From positions 9,548,001-9,612,000 of the forward strand of contig NC_059416.1 of the NCBI RefSeq assembly GCF_905220565.1: a stretch of 64,000 nt of DNA. The letters run 5' to 3'. Below are positions 46,901 to 53,995 of this stretch, in pieces. The DNA comes from Melitaea cinxia. Its lineage: Eukaryota > Arthropoda > Insecta > Lepidoptera > Nymphalidae. A program made the translations under genes and the position numbers. Within the stretch, counting starts at the first letter, position 1, and each line of letters opens with the position of its first letter. The notes below the pieces were generated by a model. That model worked only from the letters and a program-made list of their open reading frames with translations. It did not search any database and was not told the origin of the DNA.

Positions 46901-48952
46901 CGACTCTATTTTCAATCATCCCAAGGAGCTCTGGTTACCTTACTCACCAACAGGAACAGAATAGTGCTTGAAAACAGTATTATTTCGCTGTGGTCTTCTG
47001 TAAGGTCGAGGTATTACCCCAGTTGGGCTGCTCCATATTTTAAGCAGGAGATTTTCTGCTGTGCCCTACCTTAATTAAAAGTATGGTGACTAGAGGTCCT
47101 GGGAAGATTGGAGGTAGGGTCAGTAACGCGACGGCATCCGCGGCACTTGCAATGCTTCTGGTGTTGCTGGCGTCTACAAGCTATGGTAATCACTTACCAA
47201 GTGAGCCGTACGCTGGCTTGCCGACCTGGTTATGTATAAAAAATACAGGTGGACACAAGCGAGAGGTATAAGTCCAATAGAACGGCTGCCCAATTTCAAA
47301 ACAGAGTAAGGCACAAATTTTTCGAAATCGATTTTTTAGCATTGGGCAGCCGAGAAGCTGTGTTATATTTCAATTGAACTTTGTTCTTGAAAACAAAATT
47401 TAAACATTTCAGCTCGAATGTCTCGCTGTTAATTTTTGCAACAAAGTAACAGGCTCCACAATGAAAACCCTGTTCCAACGATCCAGAAGACTTACCTGTT
47501 TGTTGATGAACGGATGTAGTAAGTACCTAATTAACAAATTTATTTTAAATCATTTTGTCAACTACATCTTTGTTGTTTATAAATATGTATATATAAAAAT
47601 AGGCACATAGTGAGAATTTTTGTTCTGAAAATACCACATTTTAATTTCTTTCGCCATTAGCCATTAGAAAGCTACATTGTTCTTAATATAGGCCATAAAA
47701 TATCATCTTAAGACGTACAACACAAATTGCCATAAATGTCGCGTTAATAACAAGTCACAGATCTTCAAAAACGTCTCTCGAAACTTCTTACAATAGATTC
47801 CTTTAGAGCCTCAAAATACCCATTTAATTTTTCAGGTCTTCATTCAGAGTACGTAATGCAAGTCGAATGGGAGAAATCATCTGTTCAGGAGTTAGATGTG
47901 ACAGCTACGGATTTGTCCACCGAGTGCCTTATAGACATGCTCACGAGGATACCCAACTTGAGGTTCTTGAGCGCTGGTCAGATCAATGGGTTCAATGATT
48001 CCGTGTTGAAGGCTTGGTTAGAAGCCGGTACGGCCAGGTGAGTTCTCTTTTGACGTGATATTAGGTTATTTTACAAGTTTTCTGTTATTTTAAATGTGTT
48101 TTGTAGTTACTTGATATTTTCGTTTTAAACTGAACTACAAGACAAGATAAGTTACAATTAATTTGAACACTTTTAAAGTCTAAATAATTGCCCATTTAAA
48201 ATACTTTAGCAATCAAAAACATTTCTAAATAAAAACACTTCATTTGTCCACAACCGAAAAAAATCTGAACCAAACACGTTTAAGACGAAACGATGACCTA
48301 AGCTAAAAGTTAGAAAGGACGTACTTTACAACATTAAGTGAGTGATTTCTCTCGCTCTGGCCAGGAACCTGGTCGCGCTGGACGTGGACTCGTCGGACAA
48401 CCTGTCTGACGAGGCGCTGCACCGCTTCCTGTCGCGCCACGGGGGCCAGCTGTGGGGCCTCGTGCTCAGCGGCATGCCGCACATCACCGACCAGCTGTGG
48501 CAGAGCGTGCTGCAGCTGCTCACCAACGCCAAGTACGGACACACACACACACACACACACACTCGTGCTCAGCGGCATGCCGCACATCACCGACCAGCTG
48601 TGGCAGAGCGTGCTGCAGCTGCTCACCAACGCCAAGTACGGACACACACACACACACACACACACACTCGTGCTCAGCGGCATGCCGCACATCACCGACC
48701 AGCTGTGGCAGAGCGTGCTGCAGCTGCTCACCAACGCCAAGTACGGACACACACACACACACACACACACACTCGTGCTCAGCGGCATGCCGCACATCAC
48801 CGACCAGCTGTGGCAGAGCGTGCTGCAGCTGCTCACCAACGCCAAGTACGGACACACACACACACACACACACACTCGTGCTCAGCGGCATGCCGCACAT
48901 CACCGACCAGCTGTGGCAGAGCGTGCTGCAGCTGCTCACCAACGCCAAGTAC

Positions 48953-48989
<37 letters not shown>

Positions 48990-49178
48990 CGTGCTCAGCG
49001 GCATGCCGCACATCACCGACCAGCTGTGGCAGAGCGTGCTGCAGCTGCTCACCAACGCCAAGTACGGACACACACACACTCACACACACACACACACACG
49101 CTCGTGCTCAGCGGCATGCCGCACATCACCGACCAGCTGTGGCAGAGCGTGCTGCAGCTGCTCACCAACGCCAAGTAC

Positions 49179-49237
<59 letters not shown>

Positions 49238-50608
49238 AACAAGCGCGCGCGTGCTCGCGCGCGCACACGTTTCTCTTTTAGACAATTTAAAGATTAAGGA
49301 TTGTCGGTTTTGCGAAACACGTCGTCTTATTAATCCTTCTATCGATAACATGTATCGATAACAAGGAGCCACTCTTTAGGATCACAAAATTTGAAATTAG
49401 ACAATTCAGAGAAACTCTAACAATGGCCTTCTTCATTCTTCACCTATCTTTAGTAGTAAAAATATCAATCAATTATTCCTTTTCAGGATACTCATAATGG
49501 GAACGCAAGAGCGGCTTGGAGTAAACATTCACGTCGATCAGGTGAGCTCCTTGATATAAATTGCACCACGAAAATTTCTCTCATGCTATAAGAATGTCCG
49601 AATGGATACGTCAACTAGTCAACTTGAACATGACGTTCGAAATTTCTAATTTCCATCATGTCATTTAAACAAAAATTAATTTGTATAGATAGCAATATTT
49701 CATGATTCACTGAGACAGAGCATAGCAGGAAATATTTCGTTCAAAATCTGGACCAGCCCGACTGGGGAAGTACCAACTTTACAGAATATCACAGCCAAAT
49801 AATACTGCTTTCACGTAGAGTTGTGCTCCTGTGGTGAGTAAGGTAGCCAGAACTGGTCCATAGGACACGGTATTCGCTTAACCATAACGGGGGTCGATTG
49901 CCACTCTTAGAGTAAACCATAAATATAGAATATTTTAAAATTTTCCAGCTAATGGACGGCATAGCCAATAGCTGTCCTAACTTGGAACGGCTCGAGTTGA
50001 GATGGGATCCAGAGAACCTTAGATTCAGTGACAAGAGTCAAAAGGCTATTGATATCCTTCGGGTTAAATGTCTTAAGCTAAAATGTCTCGTCTTGAGGTA
50101 GGCTTTAAAAACTTTTCCTATTCCAGCTATTCTTATTCTACTCTCCCAATACATATTTATATAATTTATTTTTGTTAAAATTTTTAATTGTTAGTAAAAT
50201 ACTTTTTAGGTATAATTTTTTTTACTTGTACTTATAAACTACTACTTGATGTTATAAAAGTTTTTAATTAAAAATATTAATTCATTACATTCAAGAAATC
50301 GACCTTGTGTTTATATATTTAAATTTCTACTACTATGTACGTATGGGTCATTGATATCTATATAATAAATATTATTTTTTATTGTTAAAAATATAACGTC
50401 CATTTTGTTGTTCCAAAGTTACATTTGAAATAATTTTATTAAACATATTAATACCTGTTTTATTTTTTCCAGCGATGGTCGTTATTATGAAATCGTGAAG
50501 GCGAATTTCGAACGCGCTGATCGGACCACTGTCGTTAGAACATCGACGAATTGCAGAGTCTCTAACTATTACTTACTATCTAATTATAAGGATTTAATAT
50601 TTAATTGA
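32418..50608 (+). CDS. F-box / leucine-rich-repeat protein, 11 coding exons
   Basis: Probable substrate receptor of an SCF (Skp1-Cullin-F-box) ubiquitin ligase. Exons: 32418-32510, 41269-41437, 41634-41789, 42760-42909, 46457-46617, 47413-47518, 47836-48037, 48365-48532, 49487-49541, 49949-50096, 50473-50608. All introns are GT-AG and exon phases agree, except that exon 10 needs one extra base. The product would be about 514 residues: a 31-residue leader; an F-box (LPDKVLLNIFSYLTHREICR, CKRWRMVAYDTKLWTHVSL); then leucine-rich segments (CPNLTHMLLDF, ATPNLRVINLYGINF, LRFLSAGQINGFND, CPNLERLELRW); and a conserved-looking C-terminus (SDGRYYEIVKANFERADRTT). There is an acidic run EEEEEE in exon 5. 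AATAAA signals follow at 50659 and 50671. It resembles insect F-box/LRR proteins of the FipoQ kind, from memory only, so no symbol is assigned. Confidence 0.87.
33395..33437 (+). mobile_element. 3' end fragment of the ACCGACTTCAA element
   Basis: GAGAACTTCCTCCTTTTTTG then AAGTCGGTTAAAAA, matching the right end of the copy at 37683-38129. Confidence 0.65.
34060..34195 (+). mobile_element. LINE 3' tail remnant
   Basis: GTAGTCTGGAAGACATCACT through TTTTGTACTT to GCAGTAAACTTG, a diverged relative of the tail at 5325-5478. Confidence 0.4.
34200..34640 (+). mobile_element. Retroelement 3'-tail-like repeat
   Basis: GCACCGCGGTTTCACCCGCG, TTTTCCCGCGTAAATTCC, ACATAAAAATCGGTTCAGCC and AGAAAGACAGACAGACAAAA. 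Typical non-LTR 3' end layout in Lepidoptera; the family is uncertain. Confidence 0.55.
34939..35310 (-). mobile_element. SINE-like family S2 copy ending in (TG)n
   Basis: Minus strand. CACCCACGGGAAGAGAGG (plus) marks the head. GCCTATTGCAGTCCACTGCT (plus) marks the tail next to an (AC)n tract at about 34942-34984. Other S2 copies end in (TGA)n; here the tail microsatellite is dinucleotide. Confidence 0.82.
35551..35894 (+). mobile_element. tRNA-headed SINE (family S1), full length, with 12-bp target duplication
   Basis: Head with A box TTGGCCCAACGGTC and B box GGTTCGATCCCCGCAC. Body CATTTGTATTGGCCATACAG, GTCTCCCCACCGTACCTCGG and GATCCTTCTCCTACATGGGG; end GGGATATTACAGGCTGAAGC. Flanked by ATTGTCATTTGT at 35539-35550 and 35895-35906. 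The best-preserved S1 copy in the window. Confidence 0.93.
36210..36395 (+). mobile_element. tRNA-headed SINE (family S3)
   Basis: CTAGCCCGTTGGCGCAGTTT (A box), TTTCGGGTTCGAGTATTATA (B box, degraded), then TGCTTACCATAGAAGCAGAC and GACCGTGTGTGAATG. Confidence 0.7.
36909..37247 (-). mobile_element. SINE-like family S2, full length, with 11-bp target duplication
   Basis: 339 bp on the minus strand with a (TGA)n-type 3' tail. Perfect duplication ATTATTTATTA at 36898-36908 and 37248-37258. The open frame on the plus strand here is part of the repeat. Confidence 0.9.
37683..38129 (+). mobile_element. ACCGACTTCAA...TTGAAGTCGGT element, best copy (about 447 bp)
   Basis: 5' palindrome GTTTGCAGGCAAAC, then AAAACCGACTTCAATTATATCG; interior AATCGGTACACCCAGTAAAA, TTTCCCTCGATTTCTCT, CTTATCATGGTAACACAC and AATCGGTTCATAAAAGACG; 3' end TTTTTTGAAGTCGGTTAAAA. 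A 76-codon frame on the minus strand (38053-37823) lies inside it, but no known domain is visible. Confidence 0.82.
38325..38480 (+). mobile_element. Retroelement 3'-tail-like repeat
   Basis: CTAGCTGCCCGGACAGGTTT, CGTTCTGTCAAAAGATAAT and GAGCCATTCTCGAGTTATAC followed by GCTTAGCAACATTCATTTTT. Non-LTR tail-like. Confidence 0.55.
39350..39480 (+). mobile_element. Retroelement 3'-tail-like repeat, truncated
   Basis: CTAGCTGACCCGGCGAACTT, CGTATCGCCTAACAG and TCCTCGTACTTCAAGGAATA. It runs into an unrelated GC-rich block at 39490. Confidence 0.55.
39490..40090 (+). other. GC-rich block of probable transposon origin, unassigned
   Basis: The composition (GGCGGGAGTGTGGGGCTCCC, GCGGGGCGCCACGAGATCGC, GAGGTCACGGCCGACCAGCA) contrasts sharply with the flanks. 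Open frames at 39411-39626 (minus) and 39745-40089 (plus) have no recognisable domain and no splice context. It could be part of a LINE ORF1 or other element, or a degraded coding segment. Confidence 0.4.
40909..41007 (+). CDS. Alternative first coding exon of the F-box gene
   Basis: ATG at 40909 opens 33 codons (MDIPTDVWGQLALEASQVYL, then TEGGQIRSPFANT) ending ACG|GTAACG in phase 0. It could splice in frame to exon 2 only 261 bp downstream, giving an alternative N-terminus before the F-box. The donor is weaker than that of exon 1. It has coding-like composition, but use is unproven. Confidence 0.5.
41269..41437 (+). CDS. F-box gene exon 2 (F-box domain)
   Basis: Acceptor TTGTTTCAG|ACTATAG, donor GTAG|GTTCGT, phase 0 in and 1 out. 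It encodes the F-box core LPDKVLLNIFSYL and CKRWRMVAYDTKLW, the Skp1-binding surface in this family. The longer open frame to 41517 reads into the intron. Confidence 0.88.
41501..41598. repeat. Small direct and inverted repeat in F-box intron 2
   Basis: Two direct copies of ATAACGCCATCTATTAGCA with ATACGGTA (41501-41529, 41535-41563) and one inverted core TAGATGGCGTTA (41587-41598). Confidence 0.7.
41985..42225 (-). mobile_element. SINE-like family S2 copy with internal deletion
   Basis: CAGTCCACTGCTGGACATAG, TTTACGCCAAAAATAACGTG and ACCCACGGGAAGAGAG. About 60 bp are missing between GGCAGGCGGG and TCTTCGGCCTG compared with the 36909 copy. Lies in F-box intron 3. Confidence 0.78.
42600..42690 (+). 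mobile_element. SINE head fragment (family S5)
   Basis: GACCGCTTTGGTGTCGTGGC (A box) and GAGGGTTCGATTCCCACTCG (B box). Truncated after about 90 bp. Confidence 0.65.
43060..43860 (+). pseudogene. CR1/L2-like LINE reverse transcriptase C-terminal fragment
   Basis: It starts at the RT catalytic box (FYADDLQLYKQT near 43078), continues with GIAVNAAKCQAIIVGSS, LLLSIIDYGDVCCLDL and FIFGLRKYDHISHYR, and ends FLSDSWNMLPESIHKAP. An internal deletion is apparent after VKDLGIIHF (43345), and a stop precedes the Met at 43184. Non-functional. Confidence 0.82.
43902..44005. repeat. (GT)n and (GTAT)n microsatellite
   Basis: TG/CG dinucleotides at about 43902-43957 followed by GTAT/GAAT units to 44005, inside the hAT-type element. 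Confidence 0.9.
44291..45414. other. Intron sequence with an unassigned GC-richer block at 44460-44850
   Basis: 44630-44830 is GC-rich (CTCCTGCGCCACACCGCGCG, AACCGCTGGCGACCGGTGGC). It could be an LTR or transposon fragment, but no partner copy or coding motif was found. 44850-45414 shows nothing recognisable. Confidence 0.35.
45415..45727 (+). mobile_element. Dispersed element, close twin of 29769-30083
   Basis: Same start (CTAGCTGACTCAGCAAACG), interior and end (ACACGAGAATTTTATATATT) as the copy at 29769. Confidence 0.75.
45742..45968 (+). mobile_element. ACCGACTTCAA element copy, 3' truncated
   Basis: ATAATTGTGTTTGCAGGTAA, AAAACCGACTTCAATTATATCG, GTACACCCAGTAAAAAG and a break after TTTCCCTCGATTCG. 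Confidence 0.75.
46457..46617 (+). CDS. F-box gene exon 5
   Basis: Acceptor TTCTAG|GAACAT, donor CAA|GTAAGT. It encodes an acidic patch (KVEEEEEEIYEV) and a leucine-rich segment (TPNLRVINLYGINFVDD). The in-frame ATG at 46444 is intronic. Confidence 0.87.
46665..47235. mobile_element. Three adjacent repeat family D copies in alternating orientation
   Basis: 46665-46790 plus (AGGTAGGGTACAGCAGGAAT), 46808-47085 minus (CTAGGTCGGCAAACAAGCG ... GTGCCCTACC), 47080-47235 plus (GGTCCTGGGAAGATTGG ... GCTTGCCGACCTGG). The outer two appear to be one copy split by the reverse-oriented one. In F-box intron 5. Confidence 0.72.
47836..48037 (+). CDS. F-box gene exon 7
   Basis: Acceptor TTTTTCAG|GTCTTC, donor GCCAG|GTGAGT. 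It encodes LHSEYVMQVEWEKSSVQELD and leucine-rich text (LTRIPNLRFLSAGQINGFND). Confidence 0.87.
48365..48532 (+). CDS. F-box gene exon 8, 3' half seeds a minisatellite
   Basis: Acceptor TCTGGCCAG|GAACCTG, donor GCCAA|GTACGG, phases 2/2. It encodes leucine-rich text (NLVALDVDSSDNLSDEALH, LWGLVLSGMPHITDQLWQSV). 54 of 55 complete codons end in G or C, unlike the other exons. Its last 74 bases plus donor are repeated six more times downstream. Confidence 0.87.
48459..49223 (+). repeat. Minisatellite: seven copies of (74-bp exon-8 end + splice donor + (AC)n)
   Basis: Copies begin CTCGTGCTCAGCGGCATGCC at 48459 (genuine exon), 48562, 48667, 48772, 48875, 48988 and 49101. Periods of 103-113 bp differ by the length of the (AC)n tract. 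The exon-derived parts appear identical. Each copy ends GCCAAGTACGG, a complete donor site. The His-Thr-rich open frames across it on both strands are artefacts. Confidence 0.95.
49712..49850 (+). mobile_element. Repeat family D fragment
   Basis: GAGCATAGCAGGAAATATTT, CCAGCCCGACTGGGGAAGTA and CTCCTGTGGTGAGTAAGGTA, in F-box intron 9. Confidence 0.6.
49949..50096 (+). CDS. F-box gene exon 10, apparent 1-base frameshift
   Basis: Acceptor TTTTCCAG|CTAATG, donor TTGAG|GTAGGC. The frame from exon 9 reads LMDGIANSCPNLERLELRWD, then PENLRFSDKSQ, and in the present sequence hits a stop at 50087-50089. Adding one base in the A-run at about 50039-50042 restores the frame that joins exon 11 (KCLVLSDGRYYE). 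Either a sequence error or a real lesion. Confidence 0.75.
50473..50608 (+). CDS. F-box gene exon 11 (terminal)
   Basis: Acceptor TTTTTTCCAG|CGATGG. It encodes DGRYYEIVKANFERADRTTV and the C-terminus, and stops with TGA at 50606-50608. Polyadenylation signals AATAAA lie at 50659 and 50671. Confidence 0.85.
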
Positions 50609-50857
50609 ACATTGTTTTCCCTAACCTTGTTTTGTGGAATGTTTAGCATCCAGACGGAAATAAAAAATGAAATAAATTATAGCTTAAAAAAAAAGTTTTG
50701 ATCTAAATTTCTCTATTTTTTTTCTGATTATTGTTGTCAGGACCTTAGTTTGAAATTACTGTATTGTCATCAGCCCTTGACTCCTGCGTAAATTTTAAAG
50801 CAATTCATACTTCTTGAAATTGGCGAAAAAGGAGTTTAAATTTTATTATACATACTA

Positions 50858-51150
50858 GCTTCTGCCCGCGACTTCGTCCGCGTGGAACTTTTAAAGTGGA
50901 ACAATTCTGTCATACATGAATTTTGCGAAACTTCAACTGTTTACACAGCGGAAGCTCTCCAAAAGAAAAAAACCTGATTTTGAAAAATTCTTCATTGGTA
51001 CTCCGCTCCTTTTAGTCTTAGCGTAATGATATATAGCCTATAGAGTTCCACGATAAATGGGCTAACACTGCAAGAATTTTTCAAATCAGACCAGTAGTTC
51101 CTGAGATAAGTGTGTTCAAGCAAACTTCAGCTTTATAATATTAGTATAGC
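50858..51150 (+). mobile_element. Retroelement 3'-tail-like repeat
   Basis: CTAGCTTCTGCCCGCGACTT, CGTCCGCGTGGAAC, CTGCAAGAATTTTTCAAATC and TTCAGCTTTATAATATTAGT. A related 3' part is at 56810-57005. Confidence 0.65.
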
Positions 51151-52025
51151 TATGCAGGTCAAGCTAATAAATAAAAGCGCGTTAAAAAACCTTCAGTGAC
51201 TTGTGTGTGAGAAACGTGTTCTTAAACGTATTAAGATAACATTGTTTTGTAATATTTATTACCATATACAATGTAAATGACCAAAGAAGTTTGTAAATAT
51301 TATAGCTAATTAGATGGAGAAAAGAATAGTTAAAAAAACACTTTTGTAATAATAGGTTTAATGATTTTATTAGAGATCTTTTATATAATAATCCTGTTTG
51401 ATTGCTGTTAAAATTTCGCGCCATTTTACCAGTAATAATGTCCCTACAAATATCATAGCTTAAATTAGTACTATTTAAGAAAAAATAGGACATACATACA
51501 TTTACATTAAAAAAATTGTACTTTCAACCTCCAAAACTGACTGCCAATACATAAAATAAAATACACTAAAAAGGCAAAGTAACATTTCTTAATTTATCAA
51601 GGTTACACAATGTATTTTTCATCTTTAAAATGTTGACACAGTTGTCAATCGATTATTATTCAGTGTCTGTACAGTAATGCTATTTATGAGTTTTAAATGT
51701 TTACCGCTAAAAACACTTTTCGGTAAAAAAATGGTGAATTTATAGTTGGTACGACAGATTTTATAAATCAGTAAGTAGCCACGTCATCATTGCTGTTGTA
51801 CAATACTTATAATATCTGTCTTATATAACTACAGTAATTTATTGAAAAACCTAGTTGCTTTATTACAAATCTTTTAATTCCAAGTTTTTTACTTTTTGAA
51901 CTAAATTTATCAAATGCGTCTAATTAGTATTAGACCCATTTTAATTCATTTCAAGCCAAGTCTAACGTAACGTAAATTCGTAAAAAAAATAACACGAATT
52001 TCGTTGTTTAAAAAAAGCTTCTGCA
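51151..52025. other. AT-rich intergenic DNA, nothing recognised
   Basis: Between the convergent F-box and Trc8 genes. The open frame at 51182-51493 (minus) is of random composition. Confidence 0.4.
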
Positions 52026-52433
52026 GGCCTAGCATGCACGCCACGACAAAATTTTGTCGACCCCTTTTCTCGTATTATCTCTCTATGTCTACAGTAGCTA
52101 ACATGCGTGCACGCGATACTCTTCTCGTTACGTCAAGAAGAGATAATCATTAAATTTTAGTGATCTGTGATATTTATCTCTACTGAAGCTAACATGACAT
52201 CGTAATTTTGTCGAATTTTGTCGTTTTAGGAAGAGAAACTTCTCGTCTTCAATATTATCGACGAGAAAGACGATAAATAAAAAATAAATAAAACCGGGTG
52301 CCTATTTTTTTATACCATGGCGTTTCCCTATTATAATTATATAATTTCGGTATACGATAGCGGGAAATGCGAAAAGTCGAGTGAAGTGTGCCATATAATG
52401 ACACAAAAAACGTATTTGCGCCCTGTTGCTTCT

Positions 52434-52838
52434 TATTCTAAATAATAATAATAATAATAATACTTTATTTTAGACCAAAGTATAAGTCCATATTGGGTTA
52501 GTACAACAAGACAAGACAACATTCAGAATAAAAAACAAAACAAAATTATATTAAAAAAATCAATAACTAAAAATAAAATTAAATAGAATAAAAGTAAAAT
52601 CAATAATCAAAAAAAAAATTCAAAAATTCAAAAAATTTTAAAAATTAAAAAAAAAAAAAACAAACAAACAATGCGTGATAGAATTACAATTATCTAATGT
52701 GCGACAAGATATAAAGCACAACACGAGCATATTGTTTTACATATATAATTAAATTCATTTACTTACGCCGTTTTATTTTCCATATTAGAGTTTTTTAAAT
52801 TAGATATACACTTTTTATCTTAGCCAAAAGGCCGAGAA
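52434..52838 (-). mobile_element. U2-snRNA-headed retrosequence
   Basis: On the minus strand it starts with about 37 nt of U2 snRNA 5' sequence (TTCTCGGCCTTTTGGCTAAG at the 52838 end, then AT-AAAAAGTGTATATCT). An unrelated AT-rich body follows, ending TTGGTCTAAAATAAAG and (TAT)n. It is either an snRNA-derived SINE or a U2/LINE-tail chimera made by template switching, nested inside the 52026-53094 element. Confidence 0.7.
52802..52838 (-). pseudogene. U2 snRNA 5' fragment
   Basis: CGGCCTTTTGGCTAAGAT is an exact match to the strongly conserved 5' end of U2 snRNA, followed by a near match of AAGTGTA-ATCT. The remaining ~150 nt of U2 (branch-site region, Sm site, stem-loops III/IV) is absent. 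Confidence 0.85.
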
Positions 52839-53094
52839 CATTTTTAAATAAAACATGTGTCACTCGTTTGAAATTGGTCAATAACCTTGTAAATTCAACT
52901 TTACGACATAAGAAATAAGAATGATATTCAGTTGTGATTATGGTTGATAATGTTTCTCTACTCGACAAGGCGAAGTCTTCGGAAGAGAATTTTGTCTCTC
53001 GTAGTGCGCATGTTAGGGTAATCGAGAAAATACTCGATGTAGACATTATCTTTCTCTCTCGTCAAGAGATATCTCGTTGTATGCATGCTAGGCC

Positions 53095-53995
53095 GGCTGA
53101 TAACAAAAGTTAAACTAGATTCATCAGTCATTATTTTCTCACCTGGCAAACAAATATTTTATTATTGCCGTCATGCCGTGACGATGAGTGGTTATAAGAG
53201 AATGCGAAGTTTTTGTAAGTTTTTCTTGATACTGTTTCATCTGATTTAAGTAACATGATAGTGCTATTTATGATTAGTACCTAAGTGATGTGGTTAGTGT
53301 GGACGTTTTGATTATAGATTTGTAATGATGGGTTGAATCTGAATTATTTGTAATATTACAGTACAGTGTAATATTACAGTCTGTCCCATCGCAAATTCCT
53401 TGTTATAGTGATGGTTAAAAAATACTAAAAGCGTTAACTATTTTAATTATGATTACACGGCCATTTTACCATTTTGTATCCAAAATAAACTGTTAAATCC
53501 ATATATTTTTTTTTATTGAAGAAAAGATACCTTTAAAAAAAACAACTATTACACTAAAATAATAGTTTTATTTACATTTTAATGAGAAAAATTGCTATTT
53601 TTATAAGTTTTACTTTTGATTAAATACATAAAAAGCTAAATACCTCATACAAATAGCTTTAGTTTTCGTTATTTTTAAAAATAATGCTGTTTCATGTTAC
53701 TTGAACTAGCGATTTTTACTCGAAAACTTCGGAACATATAATATAGGAAACGGTAACGGCGCGTCGACAATCCAAGCGTATAGGACACCTACAATACTTA
53801 ACCCTAAAATTCACACTGAATACGAAAACCCATTCATCACGAGACAGAATTTAAACTATAAATCACAGTACCGAACTGATTCAAAAATATTACAAAAACA
53901 TAATAACTTACTATACAAAATAATTAAAAAAAAATATCCACTGAATAAATCAAACTCTTGATTTAATCTAAGCGTTGCAATTCTTGATCGATCAG
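53095..53995. other. Trc8 3' UTR and intergenic sequence
   Basis: On the minus strand this follows the Trc8 stop. Minus-strand AATAAA-type signals (plus-strand TTTATT) occur near 53568. Nothing else was recognised. Confidence 0.4.

Larger units (their letters stand above)
52026..53094 (+). mobile_element. Non-autonomous DNA element with GGCCTAGCATGCA inverted ends
   Basis: Left end GGCCTAGCATGCACGCCACG and right end TGCATGCTAGGCC (53082-53094). Sub-terminal repeats of the end motif occur (GCTAACATGCGTGCACG at 52097; CGCATGTTAGGGTAATCG at 53007) and many CTCGTC/GACGAG words. A 16-bp palindrome CGACAAAATTTTGTCG is at 52044. No transposase frame; superfamily and target duplication unresolved. 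Confidence 0.65.

Noticed and set aside
48459..49223. Regularly spaced repeat array, considered as CRISPR-like
   Set aside because: The spacers are just (AC)n of variable length and the repeats are coding exon sequence in a eukaryotic gene.
48342..49361. Long His-Thr-rich and Cys-Val-rich open frames on both strands
   Set aside because: They run through exon 8 into the intronic minisatellite and (AC)n. The true exon ends at the first GTACGG donor, which joins exon 9 in phase.
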